Assembly (NCBI GenBank): GCA_037447655.1
Contig: JBBHKE010000190.1
Location: forward strand, 621,559-685,558
From: Zygnema cylindricum
Lineage: Eukaryota; Streptophyta; Zygnematophyceae; Zygnematales; Zygnemataceae
Length of the DNA: 64,000 bases
Direction of reading: 5' to 3'
In this document: piece by piece, positions 42,080 through 52,830 of the stretch
Layout of the letters: each line of letters starts with the position of its first letter
How positions within the stretch are numbered: the first letter of the stretch is position 1
Translations under genes and position numbers: made by a program
Notes under the pieces: model-generated
Database searches by the model: none
The model's input: the letters and a program-made list of their open reading frames with translations, nothing else
What the model was told of the DNA's origin: nothing

Positions 42080-43167
42080 ATGGGGGGCTCACTTATTCGT
42101 CTTCTCTCAAACAGAAGTCACCAGCATGTCCCACGGCCGACGGAACGATTATCACTTATCAACCAAATTCATACTGATCTTGGACACTATGGCACCAAAC
42201 GGACTTTGAGTTTAGTACAGGCACGGTACTGGTGGTCCGGCATGCAGGCTGATGTGGTGGTTGTGTTGCAGGAATGCAGCACATGTGACCGGCTACGAAC
42301 TTCATTTTCAAAAGGACAAACCTCCATTCAGTCCTTGCCTATTCGGGGTCTATTTCACAGGTGGTCTGTGATCTTGCGGGTCCCTTTCCCATTTCTCGAC
42401 AGGGGCAAACAATACATCATGATAATGATTGTGAATTTCAATAAATGGGTGGAAGTTGTGGCACTCTCGCAGAAAACTGCCAAACTTACCACCTCAGCTT
42501 TTAAGGAGCACGTGCTCCTCCGATATGGATCCCCCGCAGAAGTACTTATTGACCAAGGAACCGAGTTCCGTGGCGAATTTCAAGAGATGCTGGACAAGGC
42601 GTTAATCGATCACCGGCGGACGAGCCGAGATCATCCTCAAGCAGACGGTTTGGCAGAGAGAGCTGTACAAACCTTTAAGCGTGCTTTGCGTAAACATTGC
42701 TTGGAAAAACAGATTACGGTGTGGGATGAATCATTGTGATATATTGTCATAGGTTATCACATGTCTGTACAGGCCAGCCTGGCAAATTTCAACCCCTATT
42801 ATGTGTTGTTTGGTTGAAACCACTACTAGGTAGGAATTTACAGAAAGCCGCGAGCTTACTTCTACCTCTTATGTGTGATTCTCTATTTTTGGAAGAACCA
42901 ACTAACCGAGCATTGCTTTTTGCTAGAGAAATACCCATTGCCTTTGAAAACTTGCAGATTGCCCAACATCACGACTCCTTACGGTTTGCGACGACTCGCA
43001 GTGGTAGCTACCGGCCACAATAAAAACCCTTCCAGGTGGGGGATTACGTTTATTTGCGGCGGCAAACTTTTGAGACACTCGACACAGATGTTTCGGCTCA
43101 CATTTTGAGGATAACCAAAATCGACGCCAATGGATTATAAAGCTTACAAAAGGCCAACACGCAAACT
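42080..43167 (+). pseudogene. Gyp-I integrase
   Basis: Zinc-binding N-terminus: IHTDLGHYGTKRTLS, QARYWWSGM and CSTCDRLR (HHCC). Core: GKQYIMIMIVNFNKWVEVVA, AEVLIDQGTEFRGEFQEM and HPQADGLAERAVQTFKRALR, with the second Asp and the Glu visible. The first Asp region is shifted out of frame (DLAGPFP is readable in another frame near 42370). After a stop at 42737 the C-terminal part continues in other frames: LQIAQHHDSLRFATTRSGSY, VGDYVYLRRQ and LREHLKNCAPCYLPDL. It joins the PHD region without a gap. Confidence 0.88.
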
Positions 43168-43440
43168 TTGCGGGAGCATTTGAAAAATTGTGCCCCTTGC
43201 TATCTACCCGACCTTTCCCACAGTATGGACCCGTGGTGGTTGTCAATTACTGAGGCCACTGAGTGTCAGTTGTGTCGACGATCTGATGAAGAAACAACAA
43301 TGCTTCTCTGCGACTATTGCAATCTGGGATTCCATATGGAGTGTTTGGTTCCACCTTTGCATACTATCCCGACTAGACAGTGGTTTTGCCACGGATGTCG
43401 CGACCTATCGACTGGTTTTATAAGCTCCTCCGAAGGCTAA
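43168..43440 (+). CDS. Gyp-I integrase C-terminus with PHD finger
   Basis: A 91-codon frame: the end of the integrase tail (REHLKNCAPCYLPDLSHSMD) followed by a complete Cys4-His-Cys3 PHD finger. Metal ligands are ECQLC, LLCDYC, FHMEC and WFCHGC, with the typical C-terminal Trp two residues before the seventh Cys. PHD fingers read histone H3 tails. Chromoviruses carry a chromodomain at this place to steer integration, so a PHD here may do the same job. The frame ends 15 bases before the polypurine run and LTR. Gyp-K has a degenerate copy at 47396-47545. Confidence 0.87.
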   Translation: MREHLKNCAPCYLPDLSHSMDPWWLSITEATECQLCRRSDEETTMLLCDYCNLGFHMECLVPPLHTIPTRQWFCHGCRDLSTGFISSSEG

Positions 43441-43457
43441 GGAGCTGGGGGGGGGGG

Positions 43458-44345
43458 GAAATTCCATCCTTAGTTACCCACTCTTCTTTTGTCTTTTATT
43501 TCCTTGCTAAGTCCAGGTGTTCGGAATAATTTGCTTGTTTTTCGGGCATATTCATTTATTATTTCTTGCACTATATATGCTTTGTACTCCGATTGTGGTC
43601 ACAAATACTGTACATATGTAATGGTCATTCATTTTTTGGTGTTTATCGGTGACCCACGCGGGATTTGATGCATGCCATTCACGGTTGTACTGTCATGCAC
43701 GACAGCTGTCATGCCGTAAGACGTTAGCGGGTATTGTGTTTAAATCGGGTACTAATTGAAGTTTTGGTGACGTGACAGGTTCATATCCGAGAGTACAACT
43801 AGAGATTCGTACAGGACAAAGGTCGGAATATACTCTCGTACGCTACCACGGGAACACTATGTGAAATCAGCGTGGAACTAGACCGCGGTACGGCGTCAGA
43901 CGTCAGGAATTCAAACAGCTACAAACCTGACTGGTGTCTGAAGTCATGAACCCTTGGAGGTTCATGCATCATTTTTGCTTAGCTTAGGGAGGGTTTTTAT
44001 CCTGGAGGTGTAGATGTAAGGTAGTCCGAGGCGGCCACGCAGCGGTCTACTCTTGAAAATGGGAGTGTTTTAATATAAAAAACCTGCCTGCTCAGAGACA
44101 TGTATGAATTAGTGTTGCCGTACGGATTAGTGAAAGCATATGATAAATGCCATTTGGCGAGATAGTAACTTTTGCAAATTAAGTACGGGAATCCAACATT
44201 GGAAGGTTGTCGTTTTCTGACAAGCATTATTCCCGGGATTTGTCGAACTCTATCATTTAGGTTTCACCTAAATATTTAGTGACAGGCTAGCTTTTGAGCT
44301 AGGGTTTTTCATTTTTCTATACCCATAGTTTCATGCTAGTAATTG
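43458..44345 (+). repeat. Gyp-I 3' LTR, 3' truncated
   Basis: Follows a G12 polypurine run. Homologous to the Gyp-K LTR read on the minus strand (shared GTGGTCACAAATACTGTACA-like, GATGCATGCCATTCAC, CATGCACGACAGCT, GAGGCGGCCACGCAGCGG). It breaks off at ~44345, where Gyp-J begins. Confidence 0.8.
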
Positions 44346-44357
44346 TTCTAGTTTCAT

Positions 44358-45296
44358 GCTTAGAAAACGAATAAGTGAGCCCCCCATCCATAAGTAACTT
44401 TGGGCCCTCTTACGAACACGCTCCTCTTCCATTGGTAGGGTGCCCGCCCGGAAAGACTGTGTAGATAGGAAAAGAATTAAAGCACTGTCCCGCCATGGAT
44501 CGTGTTTGGTTTTGTGGCTTGTAGGTGCTGTAAAACTGTAAATTAGATGTGCTCCGGGTGATAAGGAGGCAACTGATCCGTCATCAAAATCCTGCCGCAC
44601 ACCATTATCATTGGTGTGGGGCAAACACCATTATCATTAGTGTGGGGCAAATGGTTCCTGGAGAGGCCGTCGGCATTCAAACTGAGGAGCTTGGGTCGAT
44701 GGATTATTTCCATGTCATATTCTTGTAAAATAAGAGCCCAACGGGCTAATTTACTGGATAGCTTGTCATTGGTCAAGAGCCAATGCAATGGTTGATGGTC
44801 AGTAAGAAGGGTAAAAGGCTTGCCATAGATATAATGTCGGAAATGTACAATACTCTAAACTGCGGCAAGGCACTCCCGCTCATAACTACTGTAATTTGAC
44901 TCCGCTTGATTGTTGCTCCGACTACTATAAGCCACCACATATTCCTCACCTGTGAGTTTACGCTGAGTTAGGATGGCTGCAATACCGGGCTTACCAGAGT
45001 CCGTCTATAGGCAAAATGGCAACTTATTATTTGGGGGACGAAGAATAGGAGCGGTGGACAGTGCGTGCTTTAATCCTTGAAATGCCTCAATCTGGGAGGG
45101 TCCCCACGTGAACGGAACTGACTTCTTCAAGAGTTCATTCAGTGGAGATGCAAGTGTGCTGAAACTAGGAACAAACCGTCGGTAATAATTTGCTAACCCC
45201 AAGAATGCATGCAGGCTAGTCAAATCTGTTGGGGCCGGGAGTTTACTAATTGCATCCACTTTGACTTCTAACGGAGTAATTCCCTCGGATGAAATA
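44358..45296 (-). pseudogene. Gyp-J: RT thumb, RNase H and integrase start
   Basis: A minus-strand fragment equal to about 41120-42100 of Gyp-I: LTSLHAFLGLANYYRRFVPS, FTWGPSQIEAFQGLKHALST, RPPNNKLPFCL, then HWLLTNDKLSSKLARWALIL and SLNADGLSRNHLPHTNDNG. A 27-bp tandem duplication (CACCATTATCATTGGTGTGG) is at ~44600-44655. It forms an inverted repeat of ~950 bp with Gyp-I. Confidence 0.85.
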
Positions 45297-45543
45297 GAAA
45301 TATTATCCTTACTTACCCGATCTTGTTTTGTCTTTTATTTCCTTGTTAAGTCCAGGTGTTCGGAATATTTTGCTTGTTTTTCGGGCATATTTATTTATTA
45401 TTTCTTGCACTATATATGCTTTGTACTCCGATTGTGGTCACAAATACTGTACATATGTAATGGTCATTTATTTTTCTGGTGTTTATCGGTGACCCTCGCG
45501 GGATGTGATGCATGCCATTCACGCTTGTACTGTCATGCACGAC
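45297..45543 (+). repeat. Gypsy LTR fragment
   Basis: Matches the first ~245 bp of the Gyp-I LTR (43464-43700) in the same orientation, ending at CATGCACGACA. Joined on the left to Gyp-J and on the right to the kinase-like fragment. Confidence 0.85.
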
Positions 45544-45651
45544 AAGGCTTCTGTGAAAAACAAAAAAAAATGGTCGTGAAGGTTAGTTTTTTGTAAAGAG
45601 GTGAGTCATTAAAGACACACAATAAAGGTGAGTCATGAAGATGACGAAACA

Positions 45652-45775
45652 ATACCCCTAGAGCAAGCTTTTTCATCTTGTTCATTGCAGCAAATTGTTT
45701 CAGCCTAGTCATGACAACAGAATCAAGGGGCTTCTCCGGAGCAGATCCATTAGGCTTGATCCTAGGATGGTTTCC
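45652..45775 (-). pseudogene. Calcium-dependent protein kinase-like exon fragment
   Basis: Minus-strand residues [20 protein letters not shown] and [18 protein letters not shown] match the end of the kinase domain and the autoinhibitory junction of plant CDPKs (family pattern HPW...PLDSAVL..MKQF.AMNKLKK.AL). The Trp of HPW is Arg. Similarity stops sharply on both sides, so it is either one exon or a captured piece. CDPKs are plant and protist Ca2+-activated kinases. It lies between a gypsy LTR fragment and the assembly gap, so a captured or displaced fragment is more likely than a working gene. Confidence 0.7.
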
Positions 45776-45847
45776 ATAATAAAAAAACAAAATAGTTCCA
45801 ATCCGCAAAATAAATTCTTCCAAATCATTTAGAAGAAATTAAAACTA

Positions 45848-45857
45848 NNNNNNNNNN
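45848..45857. other. Assembly gap (10 N)
   Basis: Ten N bases. The true distance and order across this point are uncertain. 45858-46017 beyond it shows nothing recognisable. Confidence 0.99.
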
Positions 45858-46017
45858 TTTTTACATCTCCGCCAGATGGAGATTGAGGGAAATGGTTCGG
45901 GGGTGTGAACAACATCAGTGACTTCCGACCCATCCCACTATCCCGGTACCGACGGATTTCGAAACATCGTCTGTCAATCGTCTTTTATCTACCCAAATGA
46001 TTTTCATAACTATCACC

Positions 46018-46137
46018 CTACCCAGCCTTCAGTGACTACAACAAGTGTGGGGGCTTGGTAAAGGGAGTTAGAGGTAGACCGCCTCTACATTTTTCCTATT
46101 ATAATACAGACCTAGAAAATACTCAAATATCAACAGG
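46018..46137 (-). repeat. Copia LTR fragment
   Basis: Matches the start of the solo-LTR type (12085-12196): GTGACTACAACAAGTGTGGG, AGGGAGTTAGAGG, AATACTCAAATATCAACA. Its LTR start reads TGTTGATATTTGAG on the minus strand, the canonical form of the decayed end at 12196. Confidence 0.8.
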
Positions 46138-46472
46138 AATTCCCTCCCAATAGCCACTAGGCCCTGAAGTCTTTGATATTCCCTACAAGAGTCCAACCAG
46201 TAGAAGATAAACCTCCTCCAACCTTACGAAGAAATCGAGATAGCCGGCGTTCTGCGAGAAGTCCAGATAGCCGGCGTTCCGCGAGATTAGACTTAAAGGA
46301 GAGCTGGACCGCAAGGTAAGCGCTTTGACAACAAGAAACGCTAAATCCACACAACACAATTCATACACCACAACAAGTAGCTAGCAGTCTGGAGGGAAAC
46401 CTTCCATGCTGGCTTGCACTAGTAGATTAGGTAAGGAGTTGATAGAGGAGAAGATGAGAAGCTCAGAGAAAG

Positions 46473-47348
46473 TTACTAGCATAAACTATGGTCCAGAAAA
46501 AAAAAACCCTAACTCAAAACTAGACTGTGACCAATATTAAGGTGAAAAACCTTAAGTCTCACAAGTTCGACGAATCTCGAGGAAAAGCCTGTTTGAAAAC
46601 GAAAACTTCACAATGTAAAATTCCCGTGTTAAATTTTCAATTGGTTCTAACATGCCATTTGGCATTTATCCTATGCTTTGTGCTAACCGTACAGCTACAC
46701 TAATTCTCACGTGCAGGTTTCTATGCTCAAACGCTAGTTTTTAGAGACGGCCGCTGCGTGGCCGCCTCGGGATGCCTTACATCTACACCTCGAGGGTAAA
46801 AACCCTCCCTACACAAAGCAAAAATAAATGCATAAAAAGCAAAAATAAATGCATGAACAGTCCATGACTTTGACATCCGTCAAGTTCGGAGCCGTTGAGT
46901 TCTAGGCATCCAATGCCCTATCGCAGTCCGGTTCTATGTTGATTCCGTATAGCGGTCACTCTGTACCGTACATGAGGACATAATCTTGTCCTTGTCCTGT
47001 CCGTATTTCGTGTTGTATGCTCATGACCAGGCTTGTTACGTCACCAAGGCATAATTAGTATGGGTCGGCTTAATAATACCCGCCGACGTCTTACAATGTG
47101 ATAGCTGTCGTGCATGGTAGGGCTAATGTGAACGGCATGCATTAGACCTAGCTTTCGTCGCCAAAAATACCAGAATGTAGTCAATCAACATTATATGTAC
47201 AGTATTTGTGACAACCACCAGCATACAAATCATTTATACAGCGAGAAAACAATTAATGAATCTGTCGAGAAAAACAAACATGCTGAACATATGGACTGGG
47301 AAAAAACTAAAGATAAAGCAAGGTCAGGTAAGTAAGGTTGGAATTCCA
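46473..47348 (-). repeat. Gyp-K 3' LTR
   Basis: Starts TGGAATTCC at 47348 after a polypurine run (AAAGGGGGG on the minus strand) and aligns with the Gyp-I LTR to ~46473. The exact end further left (to ~46138) is unresolved. That part contains a 25-bp duplication (GATAGCCGGCGTTC twice, 46231-46285). Confidence 0.75.
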
Positions 47349-47395
47349 CCCCCCTTTAGTTCCTTAGTCTGCAGAGGAGCTGGGAAGGACAGTTG

Positions 47396-48430
47396 GCACG
47401 TAGCGACATCGTTGGCAGAACCACAGTCTAGCTGGGATAGCGTGCAAAGGTGGAACCAAACACTCCATATGAATCCGAGGTTGCAATAGTCACAAAAAAG
47501 TATTTTTGTTTCTCCATCGGACTAGCGGCAAAACTTACACTCAGTGGCCTTCGTAATTGGCATCTGCCACGAGTCCATGCTGTGGGTAAGATCGGGCAAG
47601 TAGCAAATGGGAACAATTCTTTGAATGCTCTCGTAAAGTTTGCGTTTCTGCCCCTTATAAGCCCAATAATCCATTGAAGTCGATTTTCGTAATCCTTAAA
47701 ATGTGAGGTGAAACATCCGTGTCTAGGGTGTTAAAGGTTTGCCGTCGCAAATAAACATAATCTCCCACCGGGAAGGGTTTTTGTTGAGGACGGTAACTGC
47801 CACTGCGAGTTGTTGCAAACCGTAACGAGTCGCGGTGTTGAGCAATCTGCAAATTTTCAAAATCCATTGGCATTTCCCTAGCAAAGAGCAATGCTTGGTT
47901 AGTTAGTTCTTCCAAAAAAAAAAGCATCTGACATAAGAGGTAAACTAGCGGCTTTCTGTACATTTTTGCCTAGCAGTGGTTTGCGACCGAATAACACATA
48001 ATAGGGGCTGAAAATTACCAAACTGGCCTGTAGAAACATTTGATTACCCATGACAATATACCCCAATGATTCATCCCACACGGTAATCTGCTTTTCTAGG
48101 CAATGGTTACGCAAAGCAGGCTTAAAGGTTTGAACAGCTTTCTCTGCCAAACCGTCTGCTTTAGGATGATCTCGACTTCTCTATCGGTTGGTTTGTAAGT
48201 ACTTTTGCAGGGGCCTGTATCGGAGGAGCACATGCTCTTTGACAGCCGCGGTGGTGAGTTTGGCCGTTATTTGTGGGAGAGCCACCACTTTCACCCATTT
48301 GCTGAAATTTTTGATGATAATCATAATGTACTATTTCCCCTTTTAAGAAATTGGAAAGGGACATGCAAGGTCATAGGACCATCTGTAGAAGAGCCCTCAA
48401 ATCGGGAGGGGTTGAAGGGTGGATTGCCGT
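47396..48430 (-). pseudogene. Gyp-K integrase and degenerate PHD finger
   Basis: Integrase pieces: KAVQTFKPALRNHCLEKQIT, VWDESLGYIVMGNQMF, IAQHRDSLRFATTRSGSYRP and VGDYVYLRRQTFNTLDTDVS. A deletion near 48180 removes the segment with the second catalytic Asp. The PHD remnant (47545-47396) keeps the first Cys pair around a stop, then FCDYCNLGF; the H-x2-C pair and later ligands are damaged by frameshift. Confidence 0.8.
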
Positions 48431-48533
48431 TTTGAAAACAAGGTTCGTAGCCGGTTACATATGCTCCATTCTTGCAACATAGCCGCCACATTAGCTTGCA
48501 TGCCCGACCACCAATACCGTGCCTGTACCAAGC

Positions 48534-50110
48534 TCAAATTCCATTTGTTTCCCTTAATATGTTTCCCTTAATATCCGAGGTCATATTGAATCTGGTTGAT
48601 AAGTGATAGTCGTTCCGTTGGCTGAGGAACGTGCCGATGACTTCCATCTGCGAGGAGACGGATAAGTGAGCCCCCCATCCACAAGTAACTTTGGGCTCTC
48701 TTTTGCACGCGCTCCTATTTCCATGGTAGGGTGCCCTCTCGCAAAAATTGATTTTATAGAAATAGGTTAATAATCGTTTTCTCGCCATAGATCGTGTTTG
48801 CTTTTGTGGTATGTAAGTGCTAAAAACTTGAAGATCAGATGCGCTCTCGCCGATAGGGAGGCAAGTGTTTCGCCATTAAAATCCTGTTGTACACCATTAT
48901 CAATAGAGTAAAGCAAAGGGTTCTTGGAGGGCTCGTCGTTATTCAAGCTGAAGAGCCCTGGTTGATGAAATATTTTCATATCATATTTTTGTAAAATAAG
49001 AGCCTCACCGGCTAATTTGCCAGATAGCTTGTCATTGGTCATAAGCCAATGCAGTGGTTGATAGTTAATAAAAAGGGTTAAAGGATTGCCATAGAGATAA
49101 TGTCGGGAGTGCACAATACCCCAAACTGCAGCAAGACATTCTCCCTTATAACTACTATAATTTGAATTCGCTTGATTGTTGCCTCTACTCCGCTTGATTG
49201 TTCCTTCTACTGGCGTAGGCCACCACATATTCCTCACCTGTGAGTTCGTGTTGAGTTAGGATGGCAGCAATACCGGGCTTACCAAAGTCGGCCAGTAGAC
49301 AAAACGGTAATTTATGATTTGGGGGACGAATGATGGGAGCGGTGGACAGTGTGTCCTTTAATCCCTAAAATGCCTCGATCTGAGAGGGTCCCCATGTGAA
49401 CGGGATTAATTTCTTCAAGAGTTCATTTAGTGGAGATGCAAGTGTGCTACAACTAAGAACAAACCGCCGGTTATAATTGGCTAACCCGAAGAATGCATGC
49501 AGGCTAGTCAAATCAGTTCAGGCCGGAAGTTTACTAATTGCTTCCACTTTGACTTCTAGCGGAATAATTCCCTCAGATGAGATAAAATGCCTAAGGTATG
49601 GGACCCCTTCGGCCCCAAAGGTACATTCGTCAAGATGACATTTAAGTCTACCTTTTTTAATTCCTTCAACATCCATTCTATATGAACTCCATGTTCCTCC
49701 TATGGTAGCGTAAGCGATGATCACATCGTCGATACAGCAACGAGCAAACTTACACCCCCCCAAGACTGAGTCCATGACATTCTTGAATAGAGCCGATGCA
49801 TTTTTCAGTCAAAAAGGCATAAGCGCCCATTCCCAAACTCAGTCATTACCCCAAAATCCAGTCTTGTGTGGGTCCTTTTCCTCTATCTCGATTTGGTTAA
49901 ACCCCTGTCGCAGATCTAGAATACTAAAATATTTAGCTCCTCTGACGTGATAAAAAATGTCCTCTGTCAACGACATTGGATGCCTGTCCTGGATCGTACG
50001 TGAGTTTAGTTCTCTGTAGTCCCCACACATACGACGTTCATTAAAATAACCCTCTGAGTCTTTTTTACGAGGCATGACGGTGGGCGGCGCGAAGGTGGAA
50101 TCGCACCTTT
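48534..50110 (-). pseudogene. Gyp-K reverse transcriptase and RNase H
   Basis: RT: RRMCGDYRELNSRTIQDRHP, VRGAKYFSILDLRQGFNQIE, then CCIDDVIIA, in which the DD pair is intact but the preceding Tyr is Cys, and FGAEGVPYLRHFISSEG. RNase H: KGECLAAVWGIVHSRHYLYG, QPLHWLMTNDKLSGKLA. Several frameshifts. Confidence 0.87.
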
Positions 50111-50729
50111 AAATCAAACCTGCTTACTCTAATTCTGCGCATCATTTGGCCACGGATTCCCATTCCGTTTCTGATAGATGATGCTTGGGTTTAAATATGG
50201 GTCTTTCTTCCTCTAGGTCGATGGATATTTTGTAAGTGGAGTGCCAACCTAAGTTTTTCATAGAGAAAGCCAATGCGTCCCTATGTCAGTTATTGACTCC
50301 ATCTAACAGTTCATGTTCAGTTTTTGATAGTCGAGTTCTAAATTTCCATGTCGGTTTTTTTTAGGCGTGTTAATTGTCATGGCTTCCATAGCTTATGCAA
50401 ATGCTAGCTGTTCATCTACTATCAAGGAGTGCCCCAAATCATACTCGAATCAGAGGTAAGCAATTAGAGACTGCATGATGCCAACTTCTAGCCGGAAATG
50501 CAGCTTTCCACTGTGGGGAAACTTGGACGGATGCCTAAGACCTAGCGGCGGTGTATGATGGGAGAGACCAACCCATATAACTACGGACCAAAAAATCATA
50601 AATAGTGTGAGATGTTTTTGACTTGGCAGCGGAAGGAAAGAGGAAGAGCTAGAAAGTTGTACCCCGGAGAGAAGATGCAGCTTAGATGTTGTATGTTTAA
50701 ATAGTGTATGAAATGGTGAATGCCCCCCC

Positions 50730-52041
50730 CCCGCTGATTGAGAATGATTGTTCTGTGCATATCAACCAGATGCAAACCCCAAGCCCAAGACGAATGAAAA
50801 TTATTGCGGATCCATGACCCGACCAAGTAAGGTGCAGTGATGTCGCTTGGTGAGTCCCGAGGCGGCAATAGTGTCTGGAATGAAATGTAAAAGATGTTCT
50901 TCTTCTGCAGCAGTTAGTTTTTCTAAGCTGCCTGTATGAGTATTTTGAAGCATGCCCAGTCCATTATGTGAGTATGCATTAGAGTGTGGATATGCAACTA
51001 GTGTAGGCAATGCTCGTAGTGGCTGGCCCGGAATGTTAAGACCAAATGCAGGAGGATAGTCTGTCTGTATACATGTCTGGACCTTATGAAATGGAAGGAC
51101 TGCATCCCGAATGGAGAGGTTAGGTGGTCGAACAGCGAGGATAGCTTCTCGGAGCCGACCCATGTCCACCAGGTTAGTCCACTTGGAACGAACAGGTTAG
51201 TCCACTTGGAACAAACCCGGAGGGCCGGCCAACCGTGGCGTGCGGCATCGATGATCAACGGTGGTCCAATCAATGATTCAATGCGTTTATAATCAGCGAG
51301 AACCGTAGGTCGTGGATCATTATATGCCGCGATATTTTCTAAGATGTATCAGAAAAGACAGCTTAGTGTTTGAATGAAATGGATAAGACACACTACCTCA
51401 AAGAACAACTTAGTACGCGGATCTGCAAGACCTAAATCTTTTCTGGCCCTAGACATTCCCTGACATTCCCATCTTGCAAAGAGGATGTCAATTGGTTCTA
51501 ATTCCAACAAATGGTGATTTCCTATAAGCCGGATATCCTATGGTAAAGCCGAATGCATGTCGTAAAAGGCGGAAAGGGGTAAGAGGTGAGGATATTATTC
51601 ATGCAAGATATGACAGTGGTGAAATTGGGCGCGTCTAGCCAAGGGGTCAATATCTATAGAATAGTAATGCTTTACAATAAGACCGTTTCGAAGGCAAGAG
51701 AGGAGGGAAGTTCCTATTTTTTTCAAAAGGTCTAAGATAACGAGACCGTCTTGGTGAGGTTGCATATTGACCGGTTTCCAATTAATGGGCAAAAACCCGA
51801 ACGGATCCATCGTAATGGAGGGTGGATCCGGAATACTAGATAAAGAAATTAGTATAGTAAATTTATAAAGTTGGTTTAAATATGAACAGTTTATGATAAA
51901 TCCGGTTTGAATGAATGATTCTGGTATTCCGAAAGGGTCTAATGAGATTACTTCCACTGTTAATGATTCAAGAATGTCCGCCGTTATGCCAACTGCGGCA
52001 TGGGGATGCAAGATCAGCGCGAAATGAGCCGTAGTAGGCAT
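50730..52041 (-). pseudogene. Gyp-K cytosine-5 DNA methyltransferase domain
   Basis: Motif I region: GLVILDLLKKIGTSLLSCLR and YYSIDIDPLARRAQFHHC. Motif IV: LFARWECQGMSRAR (near 51470), with the same Glu-Cys as Gyp-I. LADPRTKLFFEVV follows, then IGPPLIIDAARHG, and the motif X-like end GSWIRN with WAWGLHLVDMHRTI (50868-50730). A TAG at ~51540 occupies the same codon as 39114-39116 in Gyp-I (after DMHSALP, before DIRLIGNHH). Extra frameshifts are present. The shared layout shows the methyltransferase was part of the family before the copies split. Confidence 0.85.
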
Positions 52042-52830
52042 GGGTTACCGAGGGGAGATAAGAGGTAAGCAGATTTTGCTTTCCGGAAAATTGTTTGGTC
52101 TGTAAGAAAATGTTTGATCGTGCATATCAACCACCCCCCCCCTACTCGGAAAATTACGTATTGGCCAACAAGGCATTCATAATCACTACACTTGGTGACC
52201 AAGTCGACTGGTTCCTTTGTAATTTTGAGGATTGTTTTTGTGGTGAGTGCGGAGGTCAAAAGACGTGTGGTTGTAGGTCGTAATTTTTATGTTGTAAGAC
52301 CTATTTTGACAGCAAAATCTTACCCAAGGAAAATCGGTTTAACGCTTGTGTCCATGAGAGGTAATGCCGAGCAGACCCATTAAGTGTGAATACTCCTAGT
52401 TTGTTATCCAAAAACTTATCTGCGGTGTAAAACTGGCGCGCTCTTCAAAAGTGATAGCTTGAAGAGAGAGTGAGTTTCGATTATTCTGAAGGGCCTGTAA
52501 TGCATGTGCAAATTGCTCAAATTGAGTTAGATCCGCGGATTTGGTGTCCAGTACCAGATCTAGAAGCATAGTAGAAAATATTGAAAACCGCTCTTTGACC
52601 TTATAGGTGTCTTGGATATTTTCCTCTAGGATTGTTAGTGCCTCAACTGTGATGCAGTAAGGGGTTTCCGGAATAGGTGAGAGGGTTTGTTTAGCAAATG
52701 ATAATGGGATACGAGTGTTAATAGACTTTGACTCGCGGTTATGATCGGGAGTCCCTTTGAACTGAGCTGCCTGTTGTTGAAGAGTGGACTCCCACAGAGA
52801 TCGGCCTGCGAATGAGGGCATGTGAACCAC
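52042..52830 (-). pseudogene. Gyp-K protease region
   Basis: VHMPSFAGRSLWESTLQQQA, AQFKGTPDHNRESKSI and LQALQNNRNSLSLQAITFEE match Gyp-I before its protease. VTKCSDYECLVGQYVIFRVG matches the second protease strand. The DTSA strand is lost in shifted sequence around 52270-52400. Confidence 0.7.

Larger units (their letters stand above)
37330..44345 (+). mobile_element. Gyp-I: gypsy element with DNMT and PHD finger
   Basis: Order: Gag zinc knuckles, protease, cytosine-5 methyltransferase, RT, RNase H, integrase, PHD finger, polypurine run, 3' LTR (43458-44345). The 5' LTR and N-terminal gag are missing. RT before integrase is the Ty3/gypsy order. Gyp-K (minus) has the same layout, so it belongs to the family and is not an accident of one copy. 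Many stops and frameshifts. Confidence 0.88.
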
